The notes beneath the pieces are model-generated. The model saw nothing but the letters and a program-made list of their open reading frames with translations, was not told the DNA's origin and did not search any database. Positions 1-8,101 of a DNA stretch of 64,000 nt are shown here, in pieces. Source of the DNA: Oceanicella sp. SM1341 (GTDB lineage Bacteria > Pseudomonadota > Alphaproteobacteria > Rhodobacterales > Rhodobacteraceae); the NCBI RefSeq assembly GCF_003448965.1, contig NZ_QRGC01000002.1:124001-188000 (forward strand), in the 5' to 3' direction. Position 1 is the stretch's first letter. Each line of letters begins with the position of its first letter. A program made the position numbers and the translations under genes.

Positions 1-939
1 GCGGCGCGGGTGCGCTTCGAGCGGCCGGACATGGCCCGGCGCTTTCTCGTGAACGCCACGCCGGACGGGGCCTCGGCCCGGCACTGCCTCGTGATCTCGC
101 CGCGGGTGCAGCGGCGCGAGGGGCTGCTCAATGCCTATTTCGCCCTGATGAACATGCCGCTGGACGACCCCTACTACCTCTCGGGCGCGCTCTCGGCGGT
201 GCATCTCGCGCTGGCCCTGCGCCACCGCACCGCCGATTACATGCCCCATTACCACCCGGGCCACCGCAGCACGCCCTATGCATTCGGCCTGCAGCCGGCG
301 CTGCACATGGGCAATGTTCTGCGCCAGCCGCTGTCCACCTTTGCCGGGCTGGTGAGCATCGCGCGCATGCGCATGGCCGCGCAGAAGAGCCATCCGTTCT
401 TCCAGTTCTACAATCCGCGCGGCATCTACGCCCTGCGCTACCACGCCGAACACGCCCCCGACCCGGAGAGCCGCGTCACCCTCTCCGCGCGCCGCGACGG
501 CGACGGCCTGCCGCTGGCGCGGGTGGACCTGCGCTTCGGCGCGCAGGATGTCTCCTCCGTCCTGCGCTCGCACGAGGTGCTGGCCGGCTGGATGCGCGCC
601 GCCGGGGCAGGCGAGGTGAGCTGGCACCAGCCCGCGCCGCAGCGCGCGGCGCAGGTGCGCGCCCAGGCCTCGGACGGCTATCACCAGATCGGTTGCACGC
701 GGATGTCCGCGAGCCCCCGCACCGGCGTGGTGGACCGCAACCTGCAGGTGCACGGGGTGGGCAACCTCTTTGTCGCCGCGCCCTCGGTGCTGCCCGCGAG
801 CGGGCGGGCGCATCCCACCTTCCCGGCCGTGGCGCTGGGCGTGCGGCTCGCGCATCATCTCATGGCCCGGCCGACCGTCGCGGCGGGGCGGGCCGCCTCG
901 GCCGATGCGCTGGTGCACCGGCCGGAGGGCCGGTCCTGA
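1..939 (+). CDS. GMC family oxidoreductase, C-terminal part (5' truncated by window)
   Basis: The reading frame is open to the left edge, so only about 312 C-terminal residues are seen and the FAD-binding N-terminus lies outside. The end carries the GMC_oxred_C pattern: a DGYHQIGCTRM segment, then VDRNLQVHGVGNLFVAAPSVLP and SGRAHPTFP, where the His residues are in the places expected for the catalytic His pair of choline-oxidase/glucose-oxidase relatives. The family oxidises alcohol groups using FAD. Substrate cannot be read from the sequence. It converges with the IclR gene, with only 10 bp between the stop codons. Confidence 0.85.
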   Translation, partial: AARVRFERPDMARRFLVNATPDGASARHCLVISPRVQRREGLLNAYFALMNMPLDDPYYLSGALSAVHLALALRHRTADYMPHYHPGHRSTPYAFGLQPALHMGNVLRQPLSTFAGLVSIARMRMAAQKSHPFFQFYNPRGIYALRYHAEHAPDPESRVTLSARRDGDGLPLARVDLRFGAQDVSSVLRSHEVLAGWMRAAGAGEVSWHQPAPQRAAQVRAQASDGYHQIGCTRMSASPRTGVVDRNLQVHGVGNLFVAAPSVLPASGRAHPTFPAVALGVRLAHHLMARPTVAAGRAASADALVHRPEGRS

Positions 940-949
940 GCCGGGGCGG

Positions 950-1801
950 TCAGTAGCGGCTGATGTCCGGCGCGCCGATGGCCAGCCCGGCGCGGGCGGC
1001 ACGGGCCTCGATCTCGCGCGCGGCCTCCTGCAGGAGGGGCACGTACTGGCGCTCGATCTGCTCCAGCGTCACGGCGTTGCGCGCCACGATGATGTTGAGG
1101 CAGCAGCGCAGCACCCCGCCCACGATCACCGGCACGCCGGCGCCGGCCTCGGTGTCGAAGAACTCCCCGGACTGCAGGCCGTAGCCGCGCCGGCGGGTCT
1201 CGGCGATCAGCGCCTCGAGCTTCTCGCGGTTCTCCATCAGCTCGCGGCTCTCCTCCGGGTGGGGGCGCTCGAAGCGCAGCACCCGCTGGCGGAAGGCGTC
1301 GGTGGCGAAGGCCAGCCAGGCCCGCCCGGTGGCCGAGATGGTGAAGGGAAGCTGCGAGCCGGGCCCGCGCCGCCGCACCACGGAGAACACCGCGTCGCGC
1401 GCGTTGGTGTTGGCGATCACCAGCTGGTCGTTCTGGCTCACCACGATGTCGGAGGGCCAGCCGAGCGACTTGCGCAGCTCCGCCATCACCGGCCCGGCGA
1501 TCATCACGATCTCGTCCTCGGCGTTGTAGCCGGTGGAGAGGGCGAGCGCGCGGATGCCGACGGCGAACTCGCGGCTGCCGGGGTCGTAGGTGGCGAAGCC
1601 GGCGCTCTGCAGGGTCTCGAGCATGCGCAGGGTGGTGGCCTTGGGAATGCCGGTGCGCTTCTGGATGGCGGTGAGCCCGGCGGGGCCGATGGCGTTCAGC
1701 GCCTCCAGCACCTCGAGCACCCGCAGCGAGGCGGTGACCGGCTGGTAAACGGTGGCCGTGTCGGTCTTGCCGCGTGCGATCTGTGGCTTGCCGCGTGTCA
1801 T
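950..1801 (-). CDS. IclR-family transcriptional regulator
   Basis: A 283-residue protein with an N-terminal winged helix-turn-helix (about residues 25-80, including GLTAIQKRTGIPKATTLRML) and a C-terminal IclR effector domain ending with RCCLNIIVARNAVTLEQI. The ATG at 1801 is chosen because a GGAGGA lies upstream and the HTH then starts at the usual distance; the frame is open to 1879. It is the last gene of a leftward unit after the three TRAP genes. It is the obvious candidate for the paired palindromes at 4957-5118 in front of the transporter and the divergent gamma-glutamyltransferase gene. That link is inference. Confidence 0.9.
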   Translation of the reverse strand: MTRGKPQIARGKTDTATVYQPVTASLRVLEVLEALNAIGPAGLTAIQKRTGIPKATTLRMLETLQSAGFATYDPGSREFAVGIRALALSTGYNAEDEIVMIAGPVMAELRKSLGWPSDIVVSQNDQLVIANTNARDAVFSVVRRRGPGSQLPFTISATGRAWLAFATDAFRQRVLRFERPHPEESRELMENREKLEALIAETRRRGYGLQSGEFFDTEAGAGVPVIVGGVLRCCLNIIVARNAVTLEQIERQYVPLLQEAAREIEARAARAGLAIGAPDISRY

Positions 1802-1916
1802 GGCTGGCGCCGGTCCTCCCCGCATCGCTCCGCGGCCTCCGGCGGCCGGCCGCCCCGCCCGGGGCGCGGGCGCGAGCATAGCGGAGCGGGCGCGCCGGGG
1901 GCAAGGCGGCCCCGGC

Positions 1917-3209
1917 TCACATCAGCCCCGGCAGCCAGAGCGACAGGCCCGGCACAGCCACCAGCAGCGCCACCACCACCACCTCGCAGACGAGAAACCA
2001 GCTCAGGCCGCGGAAGATGGTGTTCAGCTCGACCGCGTCGCCGACGATGTTCTTCACCACGAAGGCGTTCATGCCCACCGGCGGCGTGAGCAGCCCGACC
2101 TCGATCATCTTCACCACCAGCACGCCCACCCAGATGAGGTTTATGTCGAGCTTCTCGAACATCGGCAGGAACACCGGCAGGGTGAGCAGGATGATCCCGA
2201 TCGGGTCGAGGAACATGCCCAGCACCAGGTAGACCAGCACCATCACCGCGATGACGCCGAACACGCCGAGATTCCAGCTCTCCACCAGGTCGCCCATCAT
2301 CCGCGGCACGCCGGCCATGGCCAGGAAGCGGGTGAGCAGCATCGCGCCGATGGCGATGAAGAAGATGGAGGCGGTGGTGCGGATCGCCTCCATGAAGGCG
2401 GTGAGCAGGGCGGCGCGGCTGAGCCGGCCCATCAGCAGCGCGATGACCAGGGCGAAGAACGCCCCGGTGGCGCCGGCCTCGGTGGCGGTGGTGAGGCCGG
2501 AGAAGATGCCGCCCACCACGCAGAGCACCAGCACCGGCATCGGCCAGATGTCGCGCAGGGCGCGGAACTTCTCCGCCCGGCCGCCGGGCACCTCCGCCCG
2601 CGGTGCGAGCGCGGGGTTGGCCCGGCAGCGCAGGATGATCATGGTGCAATAGGCCCCGGCGGTGAGCAGGCCGGGCACGATGCCGGCCACCAGCAGCGTG
2701 CCCACCGGCTGCTGCGTGTACCAGCCGTAGAGCACGAAGGCGATGGAAGGCGGGATGAAGGCGCCCAGCGTGCCGGCGGCGGCGATGGTGCCGGTGGCCA
2801 GCCCCTTGTCGTAGCCGAAGCGCAGCATCTCCGGGATGGCGAGCCGCCCCATGGCCGCCGCGGTGGCGAGGCTGGAGCCGGAGGCGGCCGCGAAGCCGGC
2901 GGAGGCGAAGTTCGAGGCCACCGCCAGCCCGCCGGGCAGCGGGTTGAACCACAGCCGCGCCGCCTGGTAGAGCGAGCGGGTGAGCCCGGTGTGATAGGCG
3001 ATGGCGCCCATCAGCAGGAACATCGGCACCGCCGAGAGCGACCAGGAGGCCGCGAAGTCGAAGGGCAGCGAGCCGAGCACCGAGAAGGCCGGCCGGGTGC
3101 CGCGCAGCGCGATGATCCCGCCGATGGACACGGTGGAGAGCGCGATGCCGATGGGCACCCGGATGGCGAGCAGCACGAGCAGGATGAGAATGGCGATTGC
3201 GGCGATCAT
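1917..3209 (-). CDS. dctM: TRAP transporter large permease (DctM family)
   Basis: A 430-residue, strongly hydrophobic inner-membrane protein of standard DctM length. The N-terminus has a first membrane helix (IAILILLVLLAIRVPIGIAL), and family segments such as ASGSSLATAAAMG, GTLGAFIPPSIAFVLYG and LLTPPVGMNAFVVKNI are visible. It forms the ion-driven translocation channel and works with the small permease (3222-3740, 12 bp upstream) and the periplasmic binding protein (3812-4927). The transported solute is probably a small organic acid, but it is not identifiable here. Confidence 0.93.
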   Translation of the reverse strand: MIAAIAILILLVLLAIRVPIGIALSTVSIGGIIALRGTRPAFSVLGSLPFDFAASWSLSAVPMFLLMGAIAYHTGLTRSLYQAARLWFNPLPGGLAVASNFASAGFAAASGSSLATAAAMGRLAIPEMLRFGYDKGLATGTIAAAGTLGAFIPPSIAFVLYGWYTQQPVGTLLVAGIVPGLLTAGAYCTMIILRCRANPALAPRAEVPGGRAEKFRALRDIWPMPVLVLCVVGGIFSGLTTATEAGATGAFFALVIALLMGRLSRAALLTAFMEAIRTTASIFFIAIGAMLLTRFLAMAGVPRMMGDLVESWNLGVFGVIAVMVLVYLVLGMFLDPIGIILLTLPVFLPMFEKLDINLIWVGVLVVKMIEVGLLTPPVGMNAFVVKNIVGDAVELNTIFRGLSWFLVCEVVVVALLVAVPGLSLWLPGLM

Positions 3210-3221
3210 GTCCGGCCTCGA

Positions 3222-3740
3222 TCAGGGATGGGGGAGGGCGCGCCGGCCGGTGGCGGCGAAGCGCAGGTCGTCGAGGGTGAGCAGCGCGAACCAGGCGCAC
3301 ATGGTCAGGCAGCCGGCCGGCACCAGCCAGCGCGCCGGCCAGATCTCCACGTAGCCGAGCGCCGTCTCCCAGGTTTCGCCGATGCGGGTCTGGTGCAGGG
3401 CCTCGCCGCCGGTGAACCACACCAGCAGGCCGGCCAGCACCACGCCCAGCAGCCCGGCGAAGGCGTCCAGCCCGGCCTGCGCCCGGGCCGACAGCCGGCG
3501 GGTGAACAGGTCCACCCCGATATGGCCGCGCTCGCGCGTCACCAGCCCCAGCGGCAGGAAGATCAGCGCCACCATGTAGAAGCTCGCCACCGCTTCCAGC
3601 GTCAGCGGAACCGGGCGGTTGAAGAGGTACTTGCAGATCACGTCGAGCGAGACCTGCAGCATCATCAGCGCCGCGGCGAGCAGGGCGAGCGCGATCACGA
3701 GCATGTTCAGCCGGCCGAGCCAGCGATGGGCGAAGAGCAT
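3222..3740 (-). CDS. dctQ: TRAP transporter small permease (DctQ family)
   Basis: A 172-residue, four-helix membrane protein with the DctQ feature LGLVTRERGHIGVDLFTRRL after the second helix. The start at 3740 (MLFAHRWLGRLN) is preferred because the first membrane helix begins at once; the frame is open further upstream to 3902, but that part is arginine/proline rich and overlaps no ribosome site. It pairs with the DctM gene just downstream in the same leftward unit. Confidence 0.9.
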   Translation of the reverse strand: MLFAHRWLGRLNMLVIALALLAAALMMLQVSLDVICKYLFNRPVPLTLEAVASFYMVALIFLPLGLVTRERGHIGVDLFTRRLSARAQAGLDAFAGLLGVVLAGLLVWFTGGEALHQTRIGETWETALGYVEIWPARWLVPAGCLTMCAWFALLTLDDLRFAATGRRALPHP

Positions 3741-3811
3741 GGCGGTGTTCCGGAAACGGGGGGGAGGGGGCGCCCGCCGGCAGGGGGCGGGCGCGCGGGC
3801 GGGTGCGGGCC

Positions 3812-4927
3812 TCAGAACCGCGCCTTGTCGAACACCTCGCGGTTCAGCGCGTCGACGAAGGCCTGCTTGTCGTCGCCGATCCCGGCGAGGAGGCCGCGCC
3901 ATTTCTCCACCAGCGCCATGTAGGTCTCGATGCGCTGCCGCGCGCCGGGCACGCCGGCCGCGTCGGCGGCGGCGATGGTGTTCTCGATCTCGCCGGCGCG
4001 GAAGGCCCCGATGCGCTCCAGCATCTCCTCGTCCGGCTCCACGAGGGTGACGCCCGCGGCCACCGCGCTGTCCAGCGCCGCCCTGCCCTCGTCGCGGTAG
4101 GCGAAGAGCACGTCCACCACCAGCTCGGCGAGATTGGCCCGGATGGCCTGCTGCCCGGCTTCGGAGAGCCCGTCGAACACCGGCTTGTTCATCAGCATCA
4201 GCCCGGCGTTGAAATAGCTGCCGGTGGGCAGGTCGATCACCGTCTTCACCACGTCCTTGAGCGCGTAGGACTCGAGCCAGGCCGTGGAGGCCACCGTGCA
4301 GTCCGCCTGGCCGCGCTGGAGCGATTCATACACCTCCGAGGAGGGGATGGTGACCGTGGTGGCGCCGAAATCCTGCATCAGCACGCCCAGCCGGCCGGAG
4401 GCGCGGGTCTTCTTGTTCTGCAGGTCGGCGAGGCTGCGCGTGTCGTCGCGGCACATGATCAGGTAGGGGTCGGGCCCGTAGTAGGCGAGCGAGACCACGT
4501 CGCGCGCCGACCGCTCGGCGATGCATTCCTCGCAGGCGACGAGCTGCATCTCGTTGGCCGCCGCGGCGAAGACGATGAAATCGTCCGGCAGGGTGATCAT
4601 GTCCGAGAACATCGAGGTTACCGGCAGTTCCTGGCGGGCGTAGATGTCGAGCAGCAGGCCGGCGTCGGTGACGTTGTCGGCGACCATGGAGAAGGCCTCC
4701 TTCACCCCGCCCATGGCCCCGCCGGGGGACAGCTCCCAGCCCGTGTCGCCGCCCGTCGCCGCCTCCACCCGGGCGAAGAACGGCTCCAGCCCGGCGGTGT
4801 GCACGATGTGCGGCGCCGGCAGCGAGCTGCCGTAGGTGAGGGTGGTATCGGCGAGGGCGCCGGGGGCGGAAAGCCCCGCTGCCAGCAGGCCGGGGGCGAG
4901 GGCGGGGAGGAATCTGCGCAGGGACAT
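3812..4927 (-). CDS. dctP: TRAP transporter periplasmic solute-binding protein (DctP family)
   Basis: A 371-residue protein beginning with a signal peptide (MSLRRFLPALAPGLLAAGLSAPGALA). It has DctP-like segments, for example KTRASGRLGVLMQDFGATTVTIPSSEVYESLQRGQADC, the family's conserved region for carboxylate contact and dimer lobes. The ATG at 4927 has AAGGA eight bases upstream. It delivers the solute to the DctQM permease. It is the first gene of the leftward unit and lies just downstream of the palindrome at 4957-4973, so expression is probably controlled there. Confidence 0.92.
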   Translation of the reverse strand: MSLRRFLPALAPGLLAAGLSAPGALADTTLTYGSSLPAPHIVHTAGLEPFFARVEAATGGDTGWELSPGGAMGGVKEAFSMVADNVTDAGLLLDIYARQELPVTSMFSDMITLPDDFIVFAAAANEMQLVACEECIAERSARDVVSLAYYGPDPYLIMCRDDTRSLADLQNKKTRASGRLGVLMQDFGATTVTIPSSEVYESLQRGQADCTVASTAWLESYALKDVVKTVIDLPTGSYFNAGLMLMNKPVFDGLSEAGQQAIRANLAELVVDVLFAYRDEGRAALDSAVAAGVTLVEPDEEMLERIGAFRAGEIENTIAAADAAGVPGARQRIETYMALVEKWRGLLAGIGDDKQAFVDALNREVFDKARF

Positions 4928-4956
4928 CCGGGGATCCTTCTCTCTTCCTGTTGTTT

Positions 4957-4973
4957 GGTTCATTAGATGAACC
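4957..4973. promoter_or_regulatory. 17-bp palindromic operator, dctP side
   Basis: GGTTCATTAGATGAACC has perfect 7-bp arms around TAG and lies 30 bp before the dctP start codon. An identical copy is at 5102-5118 on the other side of the divergent promoter region. IclR-family proteins bind palindromes of this size, and an IclR gene ends the same unit; the assignment is inference. Confidence 0.75.
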
Positions 4974-4976
4974 TTT

Positions 4977-4995
4977 GGTTCTGTTACTTTGAACC
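4977..4995. promoter_or_regulatory. Third, wider-spaced half-site pair of the same operator type
   Basis: GGTTCTGTTACTTTGAACC repeats the outer GGTTC/GAACC half-sites of the two perfect palindromes with a longer centre. It is only 3 bp from the site at 4957-4973, which may allow cooperative binding. Confidence 0.5.
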
Positions 4996-5059
4996 TGACC
5001 CGAGATATCCCGTCTGTCAACGTGGATTCGATGAAGTATACGCCGGCTCGTGGCAAGGC

Positions 5060-5088
5060 TTGACAGGATGGGAGCGGGGTTTTCTTAT
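5060..5088 (+). promoter_or_regulatory. Candidate sigma-70 promoter for the gamma-glutamyltransferase gene
   Basis: TTGACA (5060-5065) is a perfect -35 and is followed after 17 bp by TCTTAT (5083-5088), a weak -10. Transcription would start near 5095, directly in front of the palindrome at 5102-5118, a typical repressor position. Confidence 0.5.
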
Positions 5089-5101
5089 TGATCGCACCTT
5101 G

Positions 5102-5118
5102 GGTTCATTAGATGAACC
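5102..5118. promoter_or_regulatory. 17-bp palindromic operator, gamma-glutamyltransferase side
   Basis: An exact second copy of GGTTCATTAGATGAACC. It contains the ATG at 5112, which argues against that ATG as the start of the downstream gene. Its place just after the predicted transcription start fits repression. Confidence 0.75.
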
Positions 5119-5144
5119 ATACATATGCGAGAGAGCGAGAGACG

Positions 5145-6854
5145 ATGAACACGCAAGCGGAAGGCCGTGCCCTGGCCGTGACCTGCGAGAAGGCTCCGGC
5201 CCGGGGCAGCCGGGGCGTGGCGGTGACCAACCACCCGCTGGCCTCGGCCGCGGCGGTGGAGATCATGGCCGCGGGCGGCAATGCGGCGGACGCCACGGTG
5301 GCCGCCCTCTTCACCCTCACCGTGGTCGAGCCGATGATGGTGGGCATCTTCGGCGGCGGCGCGTCGGTGGTGCGCATGGCCGACGGGCGCGAGACGGTGA
5401 TCGACGGGCTGTGCACCGCGCCCGCCGCCTGCCGGCCGGACAGCTACACCCCGGTGTCCGACAGCTGGCCGGACTACATGGAGACCGAGGGCCGGGCAAA
5501 CCGGGTCGGGATCCGCGCCATCGCCGTGCCGGGCAACCTGCGCGCCTGGTGCGAGCTGCTGGAGGGCTATGGCCGCCTGCCGCTGGCCCGGGTGCTGGAG
5601 CCGGCCATCCGCCACGCCGCGCTGGGCTTCGAGGTGACCCCCTACCTCGCCACCACCATCGCGGAACTGGCGGCCGATCTCGCGCTGGACGCCGGGATCT
5701 CGAAGCTGTTCCTGCCGCTGGGCCGGCCGCTCGCGGCGGGCGAAATCCTGGTGCAGACGGACTATGCCGCCACCCTGCGCCGCATCGCCGCCGAGGGGCC
5801 GGAGGCGCTCTACGGCGGCAGCCTCGGCGCGGCCATCGCCGATCACATCACCGAGGCCGGCGGCTACGTGAGCCGGGCCGATCTCGCCGCCTACCGCACC
5901 GAGCACCGCGCGCCGGTGCGCGGCACCTATCGCGGCCACGAGCTCATCGGCCCGCCGCCCCCCTGCTCGGGCGGGGTGCACGTGGTGCAGATGCTCAACC
6001 TCATGGAGGGGTTCGACATTTCCGCCTCCGGCTTCGGCACGCCGGAGACCGTGCACCTGGCGCTGGAGGCGCTCAAGATCGCCGCCTCGGACCGCCGTGC
6101 CGCCACCGCCGACCCGGCCTTCGTCGACGTGCCGGTGGCGCGGCTCCTCTCGAAGGCCTACGGCGACGCCCGCCGGCCGCAGATCGACCCCGCGCGGGCC
6201 TCCGCCTTCGAGGCCGAGGTGCTCTCGCGCGAGTCCGACAACACCACCCATGTCACCATCGCCGACGGCGAGGGCAACATCGTGAGCTCGACCCAGACCA
6301 TCAACAGCCTGTTCGGCGCGAGGCTGATGCTGCCCGGCACCGGCATCATTCCCAACAACTACATGTACCTGTTCGACCCCCACCCGGGGCTGGCGCTGTC
6401 GCTGGAGCCGGGCAAGCGCATCACCTCGGGCATCTCGGCGATGATCGCGCTGAAGGAGGGGCGGCCGGCCTTCGCCCTCGGCCTGCCCGGCGCCCACCGC
6501 ATCCCGGCCTGCGTGTTCCAGGCGGTCATGAACCTCGTGGACCACGGCATGAGCGTGCAGGAGGCGGTGGAGGCGCCGCGGGTGTTCACCCAGGGCCAGG
6601 TGGTTGAGGTGGAGGCCGGCTTCCCCGCCAGCCTGCGCGCGGCGCTCGGAGCACTGGGCCATGAGCTGCGCGAGGTGGCGCATGTGGGCGGCGGCATGGG
6701 CCTGATCCGCTTCCATGCCGACGGGTCGATGGAAGGCGCGGCCTGCTGGCGGGCCGACGGCACGGTGATGGCGATCGGCGGCGGCCTCGCCCGCCCGGGC
6801 GTGAGCTTCTGGCCCGACCCGTTCCGCGACCGCCCCGCCCCGGGGCAGGGCTGA
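5145..6854 (+). CDS. Gamma-glutamyltransferase family protein, cytoplasmic type
   Basis: A 569-residue Ntn-hydrolase of the GGT family, which self-cleaves before a Thr that then acts as nucleophile. The conserved NTTHVT stretch puts this Thr at about residue 367; SSTQTINSLFGARL and the PGTGIIPNN loop follow. The start at 5145 is preferred over the ATG at 5112, which lies inside an operator. No signal peptide is seen, unlike periplasmic glutathione-degrading GGTs; signal-less members include oxamate amidohydrolase-like enzymes, so the substrate may be another amide. It is followed 1 bp later by a CoA-transferase gene and shares its promoter region with the TRAP operon, which probably imports the substrate. 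Confidence 0.88.
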   Translation: MNTQAEGRALAVTCEKAPARGSRGVAVTNHPLASAAAVEIMAAGGNAADATVAALFTLTVVEPMMVGIFGGGASVVRMADGRETVIDGLCTAPAACRPDSYTPVSDSWPDYMETEGRANRVGIRAIAVPGNLRAWCELLEGYGRLPLARVLEPAIRHAALGFEVTPYLATTIAELAADLALDAGISKLFLPLGRPLAAGEILVQTDYAATLRRIAAEGPEALYGGSLGAAIADHITEAGGYVSRADLAAYRTEHRAPVRGTYRGHELIGPPPPCSGGVHVVQMLNLMEGFDISASGFGTPETVHLALEALKIAASDRRAATADPAFVDVPVARLLSKAYGDARRPQIDPARASAFEAEVLSRESDNTTHVTIADGEGNIVSSTQTINSLFGARLMLPGTGIIPNNYMYLFDPHPGLALSLEPGKRITSGISAMIALKEGRPAFALGLPGAHRIPACVFQAVMNLVDHGMSVQEAVEAPRVFTQGQVVEVEAGFPASLRAALGALGHELREVAHVGGGMGLIRFHADGSMEGAACWRADGTVMAIGGGLARPGVSFWPDPFRDRPAPGQG

Positions 6855-6855
6855 C

Positions 6856-8043
6856 ATGCTCGACCTGCTCGCCGGCCTGCGGGTGATCGACCTCACCACC
6901 ATCGTGCTCGGGCCGCTGGCCACCCGCATCCTCGCCGACCAGGGCGCGGAGGTCATCAAGGTGGAGGCCCCGGGGGGCGATCTCGCCCGCTCCGCCGGGG
7001 CGCCGGGCCCGGGTGGCATGGGCGCGCTCTTCGCCGCCAACAACCGCAACAAGCGCTCGGTGGTGCTGGACCTCAAGAGCACCGGCGGGCGGGAGGCGCT
7101 GGAGTGGCTGCTCGGCAGCGCCGACGCGCTGGTGCACAACATGCGCCCCGCCGCCGCCGCCCGGCTGGGGCTGGCGCCGGAGGCGCTCTCGGCCCGTCAC
7201 CCGCGTCTGGTGCACTGCGCGGCGCCGGGCTTCGGCTCGGCCGGGCCGGATGCGGACCGGCCGGCCTACGACGACATCATCCAGGCCGCCTCCGGCCTTG
7301 CCGGCCTGCCGCTGGAGAGCGGCGGCACCCCGGCCTATGCCCCCACCATCCTGGCCGACAAGCTCGGCGCGCTGCACGTGGCCCAGGCCGTGACCGCGGC
7401 GCTGCTGCGCCGCGAGCGCAGCGGGGCCGGGGCGGCGCTGGAACTTCCGATGTTCGAGGCGCTGGTGGCCTTCCTGTTCAACGAGCATCTCGGCGCCGCC
7501 ACCTGGGCGGAGGACGGCGCCCCCGGCTATGCCCGGGTGCTCGACCCCGCCCGCAGGCCCTATGCCACTGCCGACGGCTGGGTGGCCATCCTGCCCTACA
7601 ATGCCACGCACTGGCGGCGGATGCTGGAGGAGATCGGCCGCGCCGATGTCTGCGCGGCGCCCTGGTTCGCCGATGCGGGCGCGCGGAACCGCCGGGCGGG
7701 GGAGCTCTACGCCCTGCTGGCCGCCGCCACGCCCGCGCGCAGCACCGCCGCCTGGTGCGCGGCCTGCGCGCGGCTCGACGTGCCGCATGCGAAGGTGGCG
7801 CGGCTCGCGGAGCTGCTGGAGGATCCGCAGCTGGCCGCGCAGGGCTTCTTCGCGGCCGATGACGGGCTGGAGGGCCGGGTGCGCTCGGTCGCCTCGCCGC
7901 TGCGGCTCGGCGGTGCGGCCGGGGGGCGGCACATGCCGCCGCCCGCGCTGGGCGCGGACACCGCCGCGGTGCTGCGCGGGCTGGGATATGCGGAGGAGGA
8001 GATTGCCCGCCTCATGTCGGGGCGTGGGGCGGGCGGGGCGTGA
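6856..8043 (+). CDS. CaiB/BaiF CoA-transferase family protein (family III)
   Basis: A 395-residue protein of normal length for formyl-CoA transferase relatives. The start LAGLRVIDLTTIVLGPLATRILADQGAEVIKVE is diagnostic, and the Asp in RPAYDDIIQAASG (near residue 139) matches the position of the catalytic Asp that forms the acyl anhydride. It moves CoA between carboxylic acids. It starts 1 bp after the gamma-glutamyltransferase-family gene and is probably translated with it, so the pathway likely activates an organic acid as a CoA ester. Confidence 0.92.
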   Translation: MLDLLAGLRVIDLTTIVLGPLATRILADQGAEVIKVEAPGGDLARSAGAPGPGGMGALFAANNRNKRSVVLDLKSTGGREALEWLLGSADALVHNMRPAAAARLGLAPEALSARHPRLVHCAAPGFGSAGPDADRPAYDDIIQAASGLAGLPLESGGTPAYAPTILADKLGALHVAQAVTAALLRRERSGAGAALELPMFEALVAFLFNEHLGAATWAEDGAPGYARVLDPARRPYATADGWVAILPYNATHWRRMLEEIGRADVCAAPWFADAGARNRRAGELYALLAAATPARSTAAWCAACARLDVPHAKVARLAELLEDPQLAAQGFFAADDGLEGRVRSVASPLRLGGAAGGRHMPPPALGADTAAVLRGLGYAEEEIARLMSGRGAGGA

Positions 8044-8047
8044 TCTG

Positions 8048-8077
8048 CCCGGGGCCGGCGCGCTGGCCGGCCCCGGG
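8048..8077. terminator. Strong hairpin between convergent genes
   Basis: A perfect 12-bp stem (CCCGGGGCCGGC and its complement) with a 6-nt loop separates the CoA-transferase stop from the convergent MFS stop. There is no T tract, so its role as a two-way terminator is inferred from position. Confidence 0.6.
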
Positions 8078-8101
8078 GGAGGCGTCAGCGGGCCGGGCGG
8101 C

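Noticed and set aside
5112-5144. ATG at 5112 as start of the gamma-glutamyltransferase-family gene
   Set aside because: It lies inside a palindromic operator copy and has no ribosome site; 5145 fits better.
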